Below are positions 18,206 to 28,500 of a stretch of DNA of 62,708 nucleotides, piece by piece (the first letter of the stretch is position 1; each line of letters starts with the position of its first letter). The stretch is from positions 1 to 62,708 of the forward strand of contig CASEMX010000011.1 of NCBI GenBank assembly GCA_949289155.1, given 5' to 3'. The notes under the pieces were generated by a model that searched no databases, was not told where the DNA came from, and saw only the letters and a list, made by a program, of their open reading frames with translations. The stretch is from an uncultured Parabacteroides sp. Its GTDB lineage: Bacteria > Bacteroidota > Bacteroidia > Bacteroidales > Tannerellaceae. A program made the translations under genes and the position numbers.

Positions 18206-18886
18206 ATGCGCCGGTTCATCCATCACCTCCACCTGTGGATATCCCTGCCGTTGGGCATACTCTTCAGCGTAATCTGCCTGACGGGGGCTATCCTCGTGTT
18301 CGAAGATGAAACACTCCAGCTGCTCAATCCCCATGTGGATATCTCCTCGATGAAGAAGCATGACCCGGCAAAGCGGGAACTGGCAGGCTACGGCTTTTTC
18401 CGTAATACCCTCCGCCTCCACCGCTGGCTATTGGACAGCCCTGCCAAGAAGGGAGAACGGACCCTCGGCAAAGAGGTCGTAGGCTATGGGACCTTAGCGA
18501 TGGGCGTGGTACTGACAAGCGGAGTTATCCTCTGGTGGCCCCGCAATCGGAAGGTACTGAAGAATAGGCTCACGGTGAGCTATACAAAGGGATGGCGCAG
18601 GTTCTGGTATGACAGCCACGTGTCGGTTGGGTTCTATGCCACGCTCCTGCTTCTGGTGATGTGTATCACGGGATTGGTATGGTCCTTCCCTTGGTGGCGC
18701 GAAGCCTTCTGGGCAGTGTTCGACTTCGTTCCCCCGGAAGAGCGGAAGCGGTTCCTCTACACGCTGCATACCGGATTATGGGGAGGGACTGTCACGCAAG
18801 TCCTCTACTTCCTCGCCGCACTGATAGGAGCAGCTCTACCCTTGACCGGGTATTACCTTTGGTGGAAGAAGCAGAGAAGACACTAA
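18206..18886 (+). CDS. PepSY-associated TM protein (XusC-like)
   Basis: The ATG begins one base after the DUF4374 stop, indicating translational coupling. The 226-residue product has four hydrophobic segments with conserved His-containing blocks (HHLHLW, LRLHRWLLD, DSHVSVGFYA, LHTGLWGG), characteristic of PepSY-TM inner-membrane proteins thought to act as ferric reductases. As the third gene of the operon it would reduce or release iron after import. It is short compared with many PepSY proteins, but no frameshift is apparent. Confidence 0.87.
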   Translation: MRRFIHHLHLWISLPLGILFSVICLTGAILVFEDETLQLLNPHVDISSMKKHDPAKRELAGYGFFRNTLRLHRWLLDSPAKKGERTLGKEVVGYGTLAMGVVLTSGVILWWPRNRKVLKNRLTVSYTKGWRRFWYDSHVSVGFYATLLLLVMCITGLVWSFPWWREAFWAVFDFVPPEERKRFLYTLHTGLWGGTVTQVLYFLAALIGAALPLTGYYLWWKKQRRH

Positions 18887-18888
18887 AG

Positions 18889-18970
18889 GATGAAGAACGA
18901 GGAATGAAGAATGAGGAATCATCGGCATCATCTCTTTGATTCTTCATTCTTCATTTTTACCTCTTCATTC
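18889..18970. repeat. Inverted ATGAAGAATGAGG repeats between convergent genes
   Basis: GATGAAGAACGAGG and GAATGAAGAATGAGG on the left face ATTCTTCATTCTTCATTTTTACCTCTTCATT on the right as reverse complements (the right side is spread over several short units). The structure probably acts as a terminator for the PepSY gene and the nitroreductase on the other strand. Confidence 0.6.
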
Positions 18971-18975
18971 CCTAC

Positions 18976-19614
18976 TTACTTATGCCCTACCGGATGATTC
19001 AAGAGCAATACCTGCGTACTCTTCAGCTTCAACTTCTGAGCCAGCTGCTCCTTATCCATCGAGGCACGTGGTACGGTAGCCAACCCTAAACCGGCACAAG
19101 CAATCGAGATATTCTCCGATACGATACCGGCATCCATCGCACCGATAAGGCGGTTCGCCTCGGTATCCCCTCCGCGCATCTTCGATAAATCACTCACCAA
19201 TACCAATACGACCGGCGCCTGCTTCACGAACGCTTGGGCGCCGCCGACGATACCCCGCAAGTCCTCCTGTACGACCGGAACAAGCTGCTGCCTCTTAGCG
19301 TCATACAGATAAGCCCCCGATGCCATGCAGACATAGATATCCACGTCCTGATAATTCAGTGCGCTCGGTGCTGTACGCATCCCCTTCTCCGGACGATTGA
19401 TGCCATTCGCCGCCCATAAGAGGTCGGACAGCTCCTGCGTGCTCAGTTCCTTGTCCGAATAGGTGCGGATAGATTGACGTTGGGCAAAAGCCTCCATCAC
19501 GGTCAGTCCTCCCTTTTGCGTAGGCGCATTCAAGGGAATAGGACTCAACTCCTGTGCAGCCACGCCACAACTCAAGGCGCAAGCTGCCAAAAACATAGTG
19601 ATAACCTTTCTCAT
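18976..19614 (-). CDS. Exported SagB/nitroreductase-like protein
   Basis: The start is taken at 19614 (MRKVITMFLAAC), giving a signal peptide ending near VAAQ; the longer open frame would overlap the rpsP terminator. The body is a nitroreductase-fold domain: FAQRQSIRTYSDKELSTQELSDLLWAANGI, then AGLGLATVPRASM and a C-terminal LLLNHPVGHK. Proteins of this SagB-like kind bind FMN. Export to the periplasm is unusual for flavin reductases but common in this Bacteroidales group. The function is unknown. Confidence 0.8.
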   Translation of the reverse strand: MRKVITMFLAACALSCGVAAQELSPIPLNAPTQKGGLTVMEAFAQRQSIRTYSDKELSTQELSDLLWAANGINRPEKGMRTAPSALNYQDVDIYVCMASGAYLYDAKRQQLVPVVQEDLRGIVGGAQAFVKQAPVVLVLVSDLSKMRGGDTEANRLIGAMDAGIVSENISIACAGLGLATVPRASMDKEQLAQKLKLKSTQVLLLNHPVGHK

Positions 19615-19683
19615 TGTCTTATGTATATATATATCCGCACGAAGATACATATTCTTCGGATAATAACTTGCAAAGGCAATAAC

Positions 19684-19718
19684 AAAAAAGGAGAGCCCCT
19701 TTCGGAGTTCTCCTTTTA
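19684..19718 (-). terminator. rpsP terminator
   Basis: The hairpin AAAAGGAGAgccccTTTCGGAGTTCTCCTTTT lies 19 bases after the rpsP stop on the minus strand and ends in a T-run there. Confidence 0.75.
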
Positions 19719-19736
19719 TTGTGGCTTGATGCACGA

Positions 19737-20273
19737 TTATTCTGCGCTTTCAGCCGGTGCTTCTTCAGTTGCAGCAGCCTCTTCTGCCTGCTTAGCAGCT
19801 TCGGCAGCAGCCTTTTCAGCTTTCTTCTGAGCTACAGCCTCTGCTTTAGCCTTGTTCACTTCCTTCTCAGCTTCCAAGCGAGCTGCCTTAGCAGCCTTCA
19901 AAGCCTCAACGTCTTTGTTCTTGATAGCGTCGAGGATAGCGACTTTCTTTTCTTTCCAAGCATTGAACTTAGCTTGAGCAGTAGCCTCGTCGAACGCACC
20001 CTTCTTTACACCGCCCAAGAGATGCTTCATCAAGCATACACCTTCGCGAGAAAGGATGTTACGTACAGTGTCAGAAGGCTGAGCACCTACTTGTAACCAA
20101 TACAAAGCTCTCTCAAATTTCAAATCTACTGTAGCAGGATTAGTGTTCGGATTATAAGAACCTATCCTTTCAATAAACTTTCCATCACGTGGAGCCCTGC
20201 TGTCTGCGACTACGATCTGATAGAAGGCATAACCTTTGCGACCGTGTCTTTGCAATCTAATTCTTGTTGCCAT
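19737..20273 (-). CDS. rpsP: 30S ribosomal protein S16
   Basis: The N-terminus ([41 protein letters not shown], read in parts) is the S16 signature. The usual domain ends near residue 80. An Ala/Lys/Glu-rich tail then extends to 178 residues, as in other Bacteroidota S16 proteins. S16 binds 16S rRNA early in small-subunit assembly. It stands alone with its own promoter and terminator. Confidence 0.97.
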   Translation of the reverse strand: MATRIRLQRHGRKGYAFYQIVVADSRAPRDGKFIERIGSYNPNTNPATVDLKFERALYWLQVGAQPSDTVRNILSREGVCLMKHLLGGVKKGAFDEATAQAKFNAWKEKKVAILDAIKNKDVEALKAAKAARLEAEKEVNKAKAEAVAQKKAEKAAAEAAKQAEEAAATEEAPAESAE

Positions 20274-20322
20274 TTTGAAATAATAATTTTATTAAGCTGT
20301 TTGTATTAGTAATTTTCGGGCG

Positions 20323-20354
20323 CAAAGGTAAGAAGTTTCTCTATATGTGCCAAA
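20323..20354 (-). promoter_or_regulatory. rpsP promoter
   Basis: On the minus strand TTTG (20354-20351), a 20-bp gap and TACCTTTG (20330-20323) match the consensus well, 50 bases before the ATG. Confidence 0.8.
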
Positions 20355-20363
20355 TGTTTCCCC

Positions 20364-20855
20364 TTATTTCTTTAGCAAGAAACTGTCGATTTGCTTCACG
20401 AACTCCTCTTTAGGCAGTGCGCCCTGCGCCAACATGGGTTTCCCCTCCTTCGGAACAAACAGGATAGTCGGGATGCTCCGCACGCCGAACACGCCAGCCA
20501 GTTCCTTTTCCTTATCTACATTTATCTTATAGATGATGATTTCTCCCTTGTATTGCTTCGCCAGCTCCTCCAATATCAGAGAGACAGCCCGGCAGGGTCC
20601 GCACCAGTCGGCATAGAAATCGACAATGCAAGGCTTGTCCCCCTCATAAATCCACTGCGTAGGGTTCTTCTCGTAGTTGAATATCTTTGTCAGGAAGTCT
20701 GCCTTCGTGATATGCACCACTGTGCCATCGGTTGCCGTACGTTCAGTCGCCTCTGCCCCCCTACTCTCTTCCGGCATGTCGTTGTTTGCCGACAGCGGAC
20801 AGCTCAACAAGGCACATGCGACACTCAAAAGGGTGATGTTCTTAATCTTGCGCAT
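20364..20855 (-). CDS. Periplasmic thioredoxin-family protein
   Basis: The 163-residue protein has a signal peptide (LLSCPLSANN, possibly a lipobox) and a thioredoxin domain with active site WCGPC near residue 88, the cis-Pro loop VRSIPTILF, and a C-terminal helix. It lacks the lid insertions of DsbE/TlpA proteins and looks like a plain thioredoxin carried to the envelope. It probably acts in periplasmic thiol exchange. TAGCTTTG at 20897-20890 on the minus strand may be its -7 element. Confidence 0.9.
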   Translation of the reverse strand: MRKIKNITLLSVACALLSCPLSANNDMPEESRGAEATERTATDGTVVHITKADFLTKIFNYEKNPTQWIYEGDKPCIVDFYADWCGPCRAVSLILEELAKQYKGEIIIYKINVDKEKELAGVFGVRSIPTILFVPKEGKPMLAQGALPKEEFVKQIDSFLLKK

Positions 20856-20994
20856 ACTCTTTATCGTTATTATTATATGGTTCCGGCTGCAAAGCTATGA
20901 AAAAAGGAGTAGATAGGCATCAATCCGGAAGAAAAAATCTCCGTGCCCTTGTGCTTTTATCCTCTTCGCAGGAGACTCTCCCAACTCCCCTTCG

Positions 20995-21012
20995 GACAGT
21001 TACGTAACTGTC
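20995..21012. repeat. Outlying palindrome matching the 21.1-kb array
   Basis: GACAGTTACGTAACTGTC is a perfect 18-bp palindrome, identical to the last copy of the array at 21108-21219 but 114 bases before its first copy. Confidence 0.75.
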
Positions 21013-21107
21013 TTACAGATTTAATGGAAAAAATAATTGGGATTTTATTTGGCACTTCAAATATTTGTCCCTTTCTTTGCATATAGACACCCTCTAAACT
21101 CTCTTCT

Positions 21108-21219
21108 GGACACTTACGTATGTGTCCAGTCGACACTTACGTATGTGTCCCCCGGAGAGTTACGTATGTGTCCACTCGACACTTACGTATGTGTCCGACC
21201 GACAGTTACGTAACTGTCC
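21108..21219. repeat. Palindromic TTACGTA array (23-bp step) upstream of the HU-like gene
   Basis: TACGTA cores start at 21115, 21138, 21161, 21184 and 21207, all exactly 23 bases apart. Most units read GACACTTACGTATGTGTC. The last reads GACAGTTACGTAACTGTC, where both arms changed together. The array ends 58 bases before the HU-like start codon and lies between divergent genes, so it could be an operator region. Confidence 0.85.
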
Positions 21220-21277
21220 GGAGGGGAGTTTAGACAGAGATAAACCATTTCATTACTAACTTATAAATCAAATAGAT

Positions 21278-21781
21278 ATGGGAATACCGTACAAAATGCA
21301 GCGGAAGAAGAATCCGCAGAAGCGTACCGAGCCGGGAAAATGGTACGCTGTGCCTAAAACAGGGACGCCGGTAGAAGACAAAGTGATGTCGCGCATGGCT
21401 ACGGCAGACACTACCGTAGCTGACTTCGAGTTAGAAGGCTCGGCAAAGCTTATCTCTAAATGGCTTTATACACAGTTTATGAATGGGAAACGTGCCAGAG
21501 TGCCGGGCTTGGGTACGTTCCGTATTACCTTTGGCAGCGAGGGCGTAGATGATATCCGCGATTTCCACACAGGCTTGATTCGGAATGTCAAAATTGCCTT
21601 TATCCCAGATTCCGACTTGCGCGACAAAGTGCTGCAAGACATCACTTTCGAGAACGCAGGTGTAGAGGAAGATGGCGTTTACTATGGCTCATTAGAGAAT
21701 TATAAGCAGGTGAAAGGCCTGACCGATTCTCCGGCTGAACCCGATGATGAGGAAGGGGAACAGGGTATCCCGAACCCTTAA
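21278..21781 (+). CDS. HU-like DNA-binding protein with acidic tail
   Basis: The 167-residue protein has an HU/IHF-like core at about 5-125 (KVMSRMATADTTVADFELEGSAKLISKWL, then MNGKRARVPGLGTFRITFGSEGV) of the Bacteroidales-expanded HU clade (HU-HIG type). The DNA-gripping beta arms are modified compared with classical HU. The last 20 residues are acidic and end in EQGIPNP. The downstream HU-like gene at 30477 ends in a very similar tail. The gene stands alone between a 23-bp palindromic array and a terminator. DNA binding is inferred from the fold; the binding site is unknown. Confidence 0.85.
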   Translation: MGIPYKMQRKKNPQKRTEPGKWYAVPKTGTPVEDKVMSRMATADTTVADFELEGSAKLISKWLYTQFMNGKRARVPGLGTFRITFGSEGVDDIRDFHTGLIRNVKIAFIPDSDLRDKVLQDITFENAGVEEDGVYYGSLENYKQVKGLTDSPAEPDDEEGEQGIPNP

Positions 21782-21813
21782 TAAACGGGAAGTTGAGAAT
21801 TGAAGATTGAGAC

Positions 21814-21860
21814 CTCTCCCCCTTGGGCATGAAAGCGCCGAAGGGGGAGAATTCTTTTTC
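21814..21860. terminator. Bidirectional terminator (HU-like gene / GH43)
   Basis: CTCTCCCCCTT and AAGGGGGAGA form a stem around a 16-base loop, followed by ATTCTTTTTC. It lies between convergent stop codons at 21781 and 21866. Confidence 0.8.
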
Positions 21861-21865
21861 CCTCC

Positions 21866-22873
21866 TTACCGTATCGTCTGGGCAGGGACACCCTCGAAGG
21901 TGATTTTTACCGGGTTGATATGGCCGTTCTCGTCGAAGGTCATTCGGTCGATGCAGGTCACACGGTGGTTCCCGTCCTTATCGTTCAGCGGATGCCGGTG
22001 GTAAACAATGTAATAATCCTCCGTGTTCGGGACATGGATGACAGAGTGATGCCCTGCGCCGGTTCCGACCTGCGGGTCTTGCTGGAGGATTTTCCCGATG
22101 CGCTTGAACGGACCGAAAGGCGAATCGGCTATTGCATAAGCCACACAATAATCCGGGCCGGTCCATCCTCCTTCGCTCCACATGAAGTAATATTTCCCGT
22201 CCTTCTTGAACATAAACGGACCCTCTACATAATTCTCCGGAGTGACCTCTTTATAGATTTCTCCATCCTCAAACGGAACCAGACCGGTGAAGTCGTCGTT
22301 CAACTTGACCATATTGCAATGACCCCAGCCGCCATAATACATATAATAGGTCCCGTTGTCATTATAGACGAACTGGTCGATAGGCTGTGCCCCATTGATG
22401 ATGTCATTAATCAGCGGCTTGCCCAGCAGGTCACGGTAAGGGCCTTCCGGCTTATCGGCTACTGCGACACCGATACCGCCTATCTCTCCCTCATGCACAT
22501 CGTTTGCCCCGAAGAAGAAGTAATACTTCCCATCTTTCGAGATAACCGACGGAGCCCACATCGCCCGCTTTGCCCACTTCACGGCAGCCGAATCGAGAAT
22601 GTTCTCATGTTTGGTCCATGTCACCAAATCCTTGGACGAAAAGGCATCGAAATGGACCTGCTCATCGTAAGGATGACTGTAAGTCGGATAAATCCAATAA
22701 GTATCGCCATAGACAATGGCTTCCGGGTCGGCATACCATCCTTCGAACACCGGATTACCACTCGTAGGCGCAGCGGCTTCCGAGTCCTTTTGTTGCTTCG
22801 TCTGTCCGCAAGCCGTCAATAACAGTGCAGCCATCATGCACCATGCTGCATTTTTCAGTTTCACGTTTGTCAT
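21866..22873 (-). CDS. GH43 family glycoside hydrolase lipoprotein
   Basis: The start is at the ATG at 22873; the lipobox LLTAC is near residue 21. The five-bladed propeller features of GH43 are visible: YADPEAIVYGDTYW carries the catalytic base Asp, IDQFVYNDNGTYYMYYGG carries the pKa-modulating Asp, and YVEGPFMFKKDGKYYFMWSEGG carries the acid Glu. AGHHSVIHV is the metal-binding His region. It likely removes arabinose or xylose side chains at the cell surface or periplasm. It lies 54 bases after fmt on the same strand. Confidence 0.9.
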   Translation of the reverse strand: MTNVKLKNAAWCMMAALLLTACGQTKQQKDSEAAAPTSGNPVFEGWYADPEAIVYGDTYWIYPTYSHPYDEQVHFDAFSSKDLVTWTKHENILDSAAVKWAKRAMWAPSVISKDGKYYFFFGANDVHEGEIGGIGVAVADKPEGPYRDLLGKPLINDIINGAQPIDQFVYNDNGTYYMYYGGWGHCNMVKLNDDFTGLVPFEDGEIYKEVTPENYVEGPFMFKKDGKYYFMWSEGGWTGPDYCVAYAIADSPFGPFKRIGKILQQDPQVGTGAGHHSVIHVPNTEDYYIVYHRHPLNDKDGNHRVTCIDRMTFDENGHINPVKITFEGVPAQTIR

Positions 22874-22927
22874 ATTAAGATAGATTTGATAAATAAAAAC
22901 TCCCACTATTCGTAACCTCCTGCCGGT

Positions 22928-23902
22928 TCAATTTGCCCGATAAAGGGCTATTTGCTTGAACCCATTCAGGAAATCGTGTATCGGCATCCGCTTCTTCCCT
23001 GCCAACTGCACAGACAACAGGCGGATATATCCGTCGGCCGTGGCAACATCCACATACGATTTGCCATCCGAATGAATCGAACCCACCGGGAACGTATGCG
23101 TGGCCAACCGCTTCTCAGTCTGATAGACCTTCAGTACCATACATTTGCCATCCGGAGCGACCAATTCCGTCCATGCCGCAGGATAGGGAGAAAGCCCCCG
23201 AATGAAGTCATAGACCGCCTTCGTCGATTGCTGCCAATCGATGCGGCACGTCTCTTTGAATATCTTCGGCGCCGGACGGAGCTCTTCCCCTTCCCGGTAG
23301 AACTGCTCCTGCGGGACCGCCTCCGCTTTGTCCTCCAGAATCAAATCGACCGTCTCGACTACCAAGTCCGCGCCCATCGCCATCAGCTTGTCATGAACGA
23401 TTCCAACATCATCAGTATCGGCTATTGGCAATCGTTTCTGGCGGATAATCTTCCCCGTATCAATCTCATGAGTCAGGAAGAAAGTCGTTACACCGGTCTC
23501 CGTATCACCATGAATAATCGACCAATTGATAGGCGCAGCCCCACGATACTGAGGCAACAACGAAGCATGGAGGTTGAACGTCCCCAGACGCGGCATATTC
23601 CAAACCACCTCCGGAAGCATCCGGAAAGCAACGACAATCTGCAGGTCAGCGTTCCATGCCCGCAACTGCTGCAGGAACTCCTCGTTCTTCAACTTCTCCG
23701 GCTGCAGGACAGGCAACCCTACCGACTCGGCATATTGCTTTACCGCACTGGACTGCAACACGCTCCCGTGCCGTCCCATCGGCTTGTCCGGCATCGTAAT
23801 CACCCCGACGACATTATACCCGCCTTCCACTAACGCCTTCAGGCTCGCCACCGCAAATTCCGGCGTGCCCATATATACGATTCTTAAATCTTCCTTCTTC
23901 AT
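22928..23902 (-). CDS. fmt: Methionyl-tRNA formyltransferase
   Basis: The 324-residue enzyme formylates initiator Met-tRNA. The N-terminal Rossmann domain begins with RIVYMGTPEFAVASLKAL. The catalytic and signature block is SLLPQYRGAAPINWSIIHGDTETGVT, near residues 110-135, containing the HASLLP motif. The C-terminal OB-like domain (FIRGLSPYPAAWT) follows. It is upstream of GH43 on the same strand; co-transcription is possible but functionally incidental. Confidence 0.97.
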   Translation of the reverse strand: MKKEDLRIVYMGTPEFAVASLKALVEGGYNVVGVITMPDKPMGRHGSVLQSSAVKQYAESVGLPVLQPEKLKNEEFLQQLRAWNADLQIVVAFRMLPEVVWNMPRLGTFNLHASLLPQYRGAAPINWSIIHGDTETGVTTFFLTHEIDTGKIIRQKRLPIADTDDVGIVHDKLMAMGADLVVETVDLILEDKAEAVPQEQFYREGEELRPAPKIFKETCRIDWQQSTKAVYDFIRGLSPYPAAWTELVAPDGKCMVLKVYQTEKRLATHTFPVGSIHSDGKSYVDVATADGYIRLLSVQLAGKKRMPIHDFLNGFKQIALYRAN

Positions 23903-24055
23903 TCTTCCTAATTTATAATTAATGATTTCATATCCGCTGTAAAAGCCATCAAAGTTAACTGTCGGACCTGACTCGGTTAAGTGTCTGACTTAACTTCGGT
24001 ACAAATAATTTCTGATAATACAGCATCTTACACAACATCCCCAAAAGGCATGAAT

Positions 24056-24526
24056 TTACCGGCAAAGCCATTGATACAACATTGTCAATGCCGCCTCCGA
24101 AGCCGCTTCTATATTCCCTGCTCTATCGGCAGAAAAATGGAAACACCGGGAAGTGACCTCGTCTTTATAGGCAGCCGCAATCCATACCGTGCCGACCGGC
24201 TTGCCGGGTACAGCGCCCGACGGACCGGCAATCCCCGAAGTAGCCACAGCACAATCACAACCGAGCACCCTGACTGCACCTAAAGCCATCTGCTCGACCA
24301 CCGGCTGGCTGACCGCTCCGTAATCGAGCAAATCCTTTGCCGAAACCCCCAGCACCTGCTGCTTTACTTCATTGCAATAAGACACGACACTCCCCTTGAA
24401 ATAGGCAGAGCTTCCGGCTTTGGAGGTAATCAGATGGGCAATCATTCCCCCTGTGCAACTCTCAGCCGTACCCATCATCAGCCGTTTCTCCAACAGAAGG
24501 GCCGCAAGATTGTCAACTATATTCAT
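24056..24526 (-). CDS. CinA C-terminal domain protein (nicotinamide-nucleotide amidase)
   Basis: The 156-residue product corresponds to the stand-alone PncC/CinA-C amidase, which converts NMN to nicotinate mononucleotide in pyridine-nucleotide salvage. Motifs are MMGTAESCTGGMIAHLIT, SVVSYCNEVKQQVLGV and ATSGIAGPSGAVPGKPVGTVWIA. Its ATG overlaps the tsaD stop by 4 bases, so translation is coupled. Confidence 0.93.
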   Translation of the reverse strand: MNIVDNLAALLLEKRLMMGTAESCTGGMIAHLITSKAGSSAYFKGSVVSYCNEVKQQVLGVSAKDLLDYGAVSQPVVEQMALGAVRVLGCDCAVATSGIAGPSGAVPGKPVGTVWIAAAYKDEVTSRCFHFSADRAGNIEAASEAALTMLYQWLCR

Positions 24527-25542
24527 ATCTGTACTCTTGAAAAGGGAGCCGCGCTCATCGGGCAGAACTCCTTATCCATATATTTATAATAACCCGTAAT
24601 CGCCACCATCGCAGCATTGTCGGTAGTAAATGAGAACTTCGGAATATGCACCTTCCAGCCATACTTATCCGCATGGTCGAGGAACGCCTGCCGCAATCCG
24701 GAATTGGCCGATACGCCACCAGCCACAGCTACCTCCTTAATATGCAAATCCTTTGCTGCCTTCCGGAGCTTGTCCATCAAAATATTGATAACCGTCGCCT
24801 GCAGCGAAGCACATAAGTCCTGTTTGTTTTTCTCAATAAAGTCAGGGTCCTTCAGCAATTCGTCACGCAGCGTATAAAGGAAAGAGGTCTTCAGTCCACT
24901 AAAGCTGTAATCATATCCTGCAATATGCGGCTTACTGAACGCAAAAGCCTTCGGATTGCCCTCGTTTGCCAACTTATTAACGACAGGCCCGCCGGGATAC
25001 CCCAAGCCCATCACCTTCGCGCATTTATCGAAAGCCTCCCCTGCAGCATCATCTATCGTCTGCCCGATTACTTCCATATCATTATAGGCATTCACCTTGA
25101 TAATCTGGGAATTTCCACCTGAGACCAATAAACATAAGAACGGGAAAGAAGGAGCATGGTTATCCTCCGGTGTCTCCTTGATAAAATGAGCCAATACATG
25201 CGCTTGCAAATGGTTTACCTCAATCATCGGAATGTGTAAAGAGGCTGCAAGACCTTTTGCGAAAGAGGTTCCCACCAACAACGAACCCATCAGTCCGGGT
25301 CCCCGTGTAAAGGCTATGGCATCTATTTCCGCTTTATCGATTCCGGCACGCTTTATAGCTTCTGAAACCACAGGAATGATATTTTGCTGATGTGCCCGTG
25401 AAGCCAATTCTGGAACGACACCGCCGTAGGCTTCATGCACTGCTTGACTGGCTATTACGTTCGATAGCATCACTCCATCCCTGATTACAGAAGAAGAGGT
25501 ATCATCACAAGAAGATTCAATTCCTAAAATAGTTATACTCAT
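24523..25542 (-). CDS. tsaD: tRNA t6A threonylcarbamoyltransferase subunit TsaD
   Basis: TsaD transfers threonylcarbamoyl to A37 of ANN-decoding tRNAs together with TsaB and TsaE. The start MSITILGIESSCDDTSSS is at 25542; the earlier open frame lacks family features. The Fe-binding HxxxH is in IEVNHLQAHVLAH. The ATPase motifs SGGNSQI, YPGGPVVNKLA and VAGGVSANSGLR are all present. It is divergent from the TamB-like gene, sharing a short intergenic region. Confidence 0.97.
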   Translation of the reverse strand: MSITILGIESSCDDTSSSVIRDGVMLSNVIASQAVHEAYGGVVPELASRAHQQNIIPVVSEAIKRAGIDKAEIDAIAFTRGPGLMGSLLVGTSFAKGLAASLHIPMIEVNHLQAHVLAHFIKETPEDNHAPSFPFLCLLVSGGNSQIIKVNAYNDMEVIGQTIDDAAGEAFDKCAKVMGLGYPGGPVVNKLANEGNPKAFAFSKPHIAGYDYSFSGLKTSFLYTLRDELLKDPDFIEKNKQDLCASLQATVINILMDKLRKAAKDLHIKEVAVAGGVSANSGLRQAFLDHADKYGWKVHIPKFSFTTDNAAMVAITGYYKYMDKEFCPMSAAPFSRVQI

Positions 25543-25599
25543 ATATCCGTCGTATTTTTTCTGCAAAATAACGAAAATTCTCACGATATTGTTTTATTT

Positions 25600-28500
25600 T
25601 TGTCCTCACAATTTAAACAGAAAAACATTAGAGGCTTAAAATACATAGTCATAGTCCTGCTCTCATTGGCATGGATTCTGTATATATTACCCAGCTTATT
25701 GGTGAATATTCCGTTTGTGCAGTCTAAGATAGCAGGGACTGTTACTGCGGAGCTTTCCAAAAAGTTGGGTGTCCCGGTAAAGATTGAGCAGGTGGATATC
25801 GAATGGTTCAACCGTTTGGTACTGGAAGGATTGTATCTCGAAGACCAGAACGGGATACAGCTATTCAAGGCGAACCATATAGCTGCCGGGTTTGATATCT
25901 TGCCTTTACTGGAAGGCAGGTTGGTATTCAACACCGTCCGCCTGTTCGGACCAGAGGTTTATTTGTATAAGAAAAGCGAGACCGACCCGCTAAATCTGCA
26001 ATTTGTAATCGACGCATTTGCCAGCAAAGATACAACTTCCAAGCCAAAGCCAAAGATTGACCTACGTTTCAATACAGTCCTTATTCGTCAAGGGCATTTC
26101 CGTTATGATATTGAAAATGTCCCGGCTACGCCAGGTAAGTTTAATGCCAAGCATATCGATATCCATAATCTAAGTGCAAAAATCTCCTTGAAAGTCTTGC
26201 GTAATGATAGCATTAATGCACAAATAAAGAAGCTGAACTTGGATGAAGCCTCCGGATTCTCGTTGGAGAAGCTATCTTTATCAGTGGTCGGAAACCCCGA
26301 TAGCATCCATGTCCAAAACTTCTCTATAGGTTTGCCCCGAACGAATCTACGCATAGCCGAGGCAAAAGTGGATTTGACGGAGATAGATACATTCAAGACA
26401 GACATACTGGATAAAGCAGCGCTGACGCTGAAGATATCCCCTTCCCATATCTGTTTAAAAGATATTTCTCCTTTCGTGTCGGCATTCAAGAACTTTGCAG
26501 ATACTATCGGACTCTCCGCCAAAGCAAACGGTTTCATCAACCAAATCAACCTTGAGAACCTGACCTTGAAGTACAGTGATAAGATGTTGTTGGTAGGGCG
26601 GATGAACCTTAAAGGAATAACCCATCCTGCCGATGCGTTTGTCAATGGGCAGGTTAATAAGATGTACATTACTTCCAGCGGTTGGCAGAATCTGCTGAAC
26701 AACTTCAGCAAAGACAAGGTAAAACTGCCGCCTCAATTGGTGGAATTAGGCACAATCAACTTTACGGGGGAAATCTCCGGCTTCTTTGACCATCTGATAG
26801 CCTATGGAAAACTATCAACCGCCATTGGGACAGTACAGACCGACCTCTTCTTCGGGAAGAACAAGAAGGAGAATGTAGCTGCATTCCTGAAGGGGCGTAT
26901 CCACACCGACGAACTGAACTTAAACCGCTTCTTGGGAGGCAACAATGACTTCGGGAAGGTGCAATGCGCCATAGAGATAGATGCTCAGCGACCGACCAAT
27001 GGGCACTTCGCAGGGAATATCCAAGCCCATATCGACCGATTCGACTTTAAGAATTATACCTACAACGACATTCATCTGGCAGGCAACTTCCGGAGGAATG
27101 CGTTCGACGGGACGATACAGGTAAATGATCCGAATGGCTCCCTATCTGCCAATGGTATATTCGAACATTTAGGGGCGCACTCCGTATTCAACTTTACAGC
27201 CCATATCGACCATTTCCGTCCGGATAGGTTGAACCTCTCACAGAAGTATGAGGAACCTGATATATCCTTAGGCATGAAAGCCGACTTCACAGGGAACAAC
27301 ATCGACAACTTGGAGGGGAGCATCCAAATAGACAGCCTGCACTTCCAGACTAAGCCCAGCGACTTCTTCCTCAAACAAATATTGGTCAAGGCTTCGGGAC
27401 ACAGCGAGGACAGGAGGCTCTCTATCGCTTCGGACATCATCAATGGTGAAGTGAACGGTGCCTACTCCTTTGCTACGATAGTGCCCAGCTTCATGAATAC
27501 CTTCAAGGCATACGTCCCTGCCTTGATCAATGCAGCACAGAGAGAGCAGAAAGTGGAGGGCAATAACTTCTCTATGTTGTTGACCATAGAGAATACAGAG
27601 GCGCTATCCACTACGCTGAAGCTCCCCTTTACCGTGAAGCAGCCTGTCCGTATTACGGGGTCTTATAATAACAGCTACAACAAGTACCGGTTTGAGGCGT
27701 ACCTTCCCTTGTTTAATATCGGCAAGTCCTCGTTCGAGAATGGGTACTTGGCATGTAGCAATCCGGAGGATAAGATGGACCTGACGGTAAGGGCGACCCA
27801 GTTCAATGCGAAAGGGATGCGCAACTACCTTGATATGCACGCTACGGCAAAGGACAACTGTATCGAGACCCTTATCCAGTGGGCAAACAACAAGGAGCAT
27901 ACGTTCCGTGCCGACCTCTCCGCTTCAACGTGTTTCATGGAGGATACTTGCGAGGCTGAGGAGGGGCATACTCCTTCGTTGAGGACGGAGATTACCCTGC
28001 ATGAGACCCCGTTGGTGATTAACGATACGATGTGGCATATACAGCCCTCTAAGGTGGTTATCCACGGGGGCAAGGTGGATGTCCACCGCTTCCGCGTGGC
28101 AAGGGAGGAGGAGTACCTGACTCTGGACGGCAGGGTATCCGAAGTGCCTACCGACACCCTGAACCTGCGGCTGAACAACATAGAGCTGGGCTATATATTC
28201 GATATCCTTAATATAGAGAATGTCCGCTTTGCGGGGAAGGCTACGGGGACGTTCAACATCTGCGACCTGAAGGGCAGCCGGCGTATCGATACGGACCTCG
28301 ACGTGCGTCATTTCTCATTCAACAGTGTGCCCTTGGGGAATCTCGCGCTATTCAGTGCGTGGGATGACGGGCAGGAGGGTATATTCATGAAGGGGGATAT
28401 CCTGAACGGGGATACCTCGCGTACGGGGGTCGAGGGATACATCTACCCCGTCCGGCGGCCTGACCGTGAGCCGGGTCTCTCGTTAAGGTTCGATGCGCAG

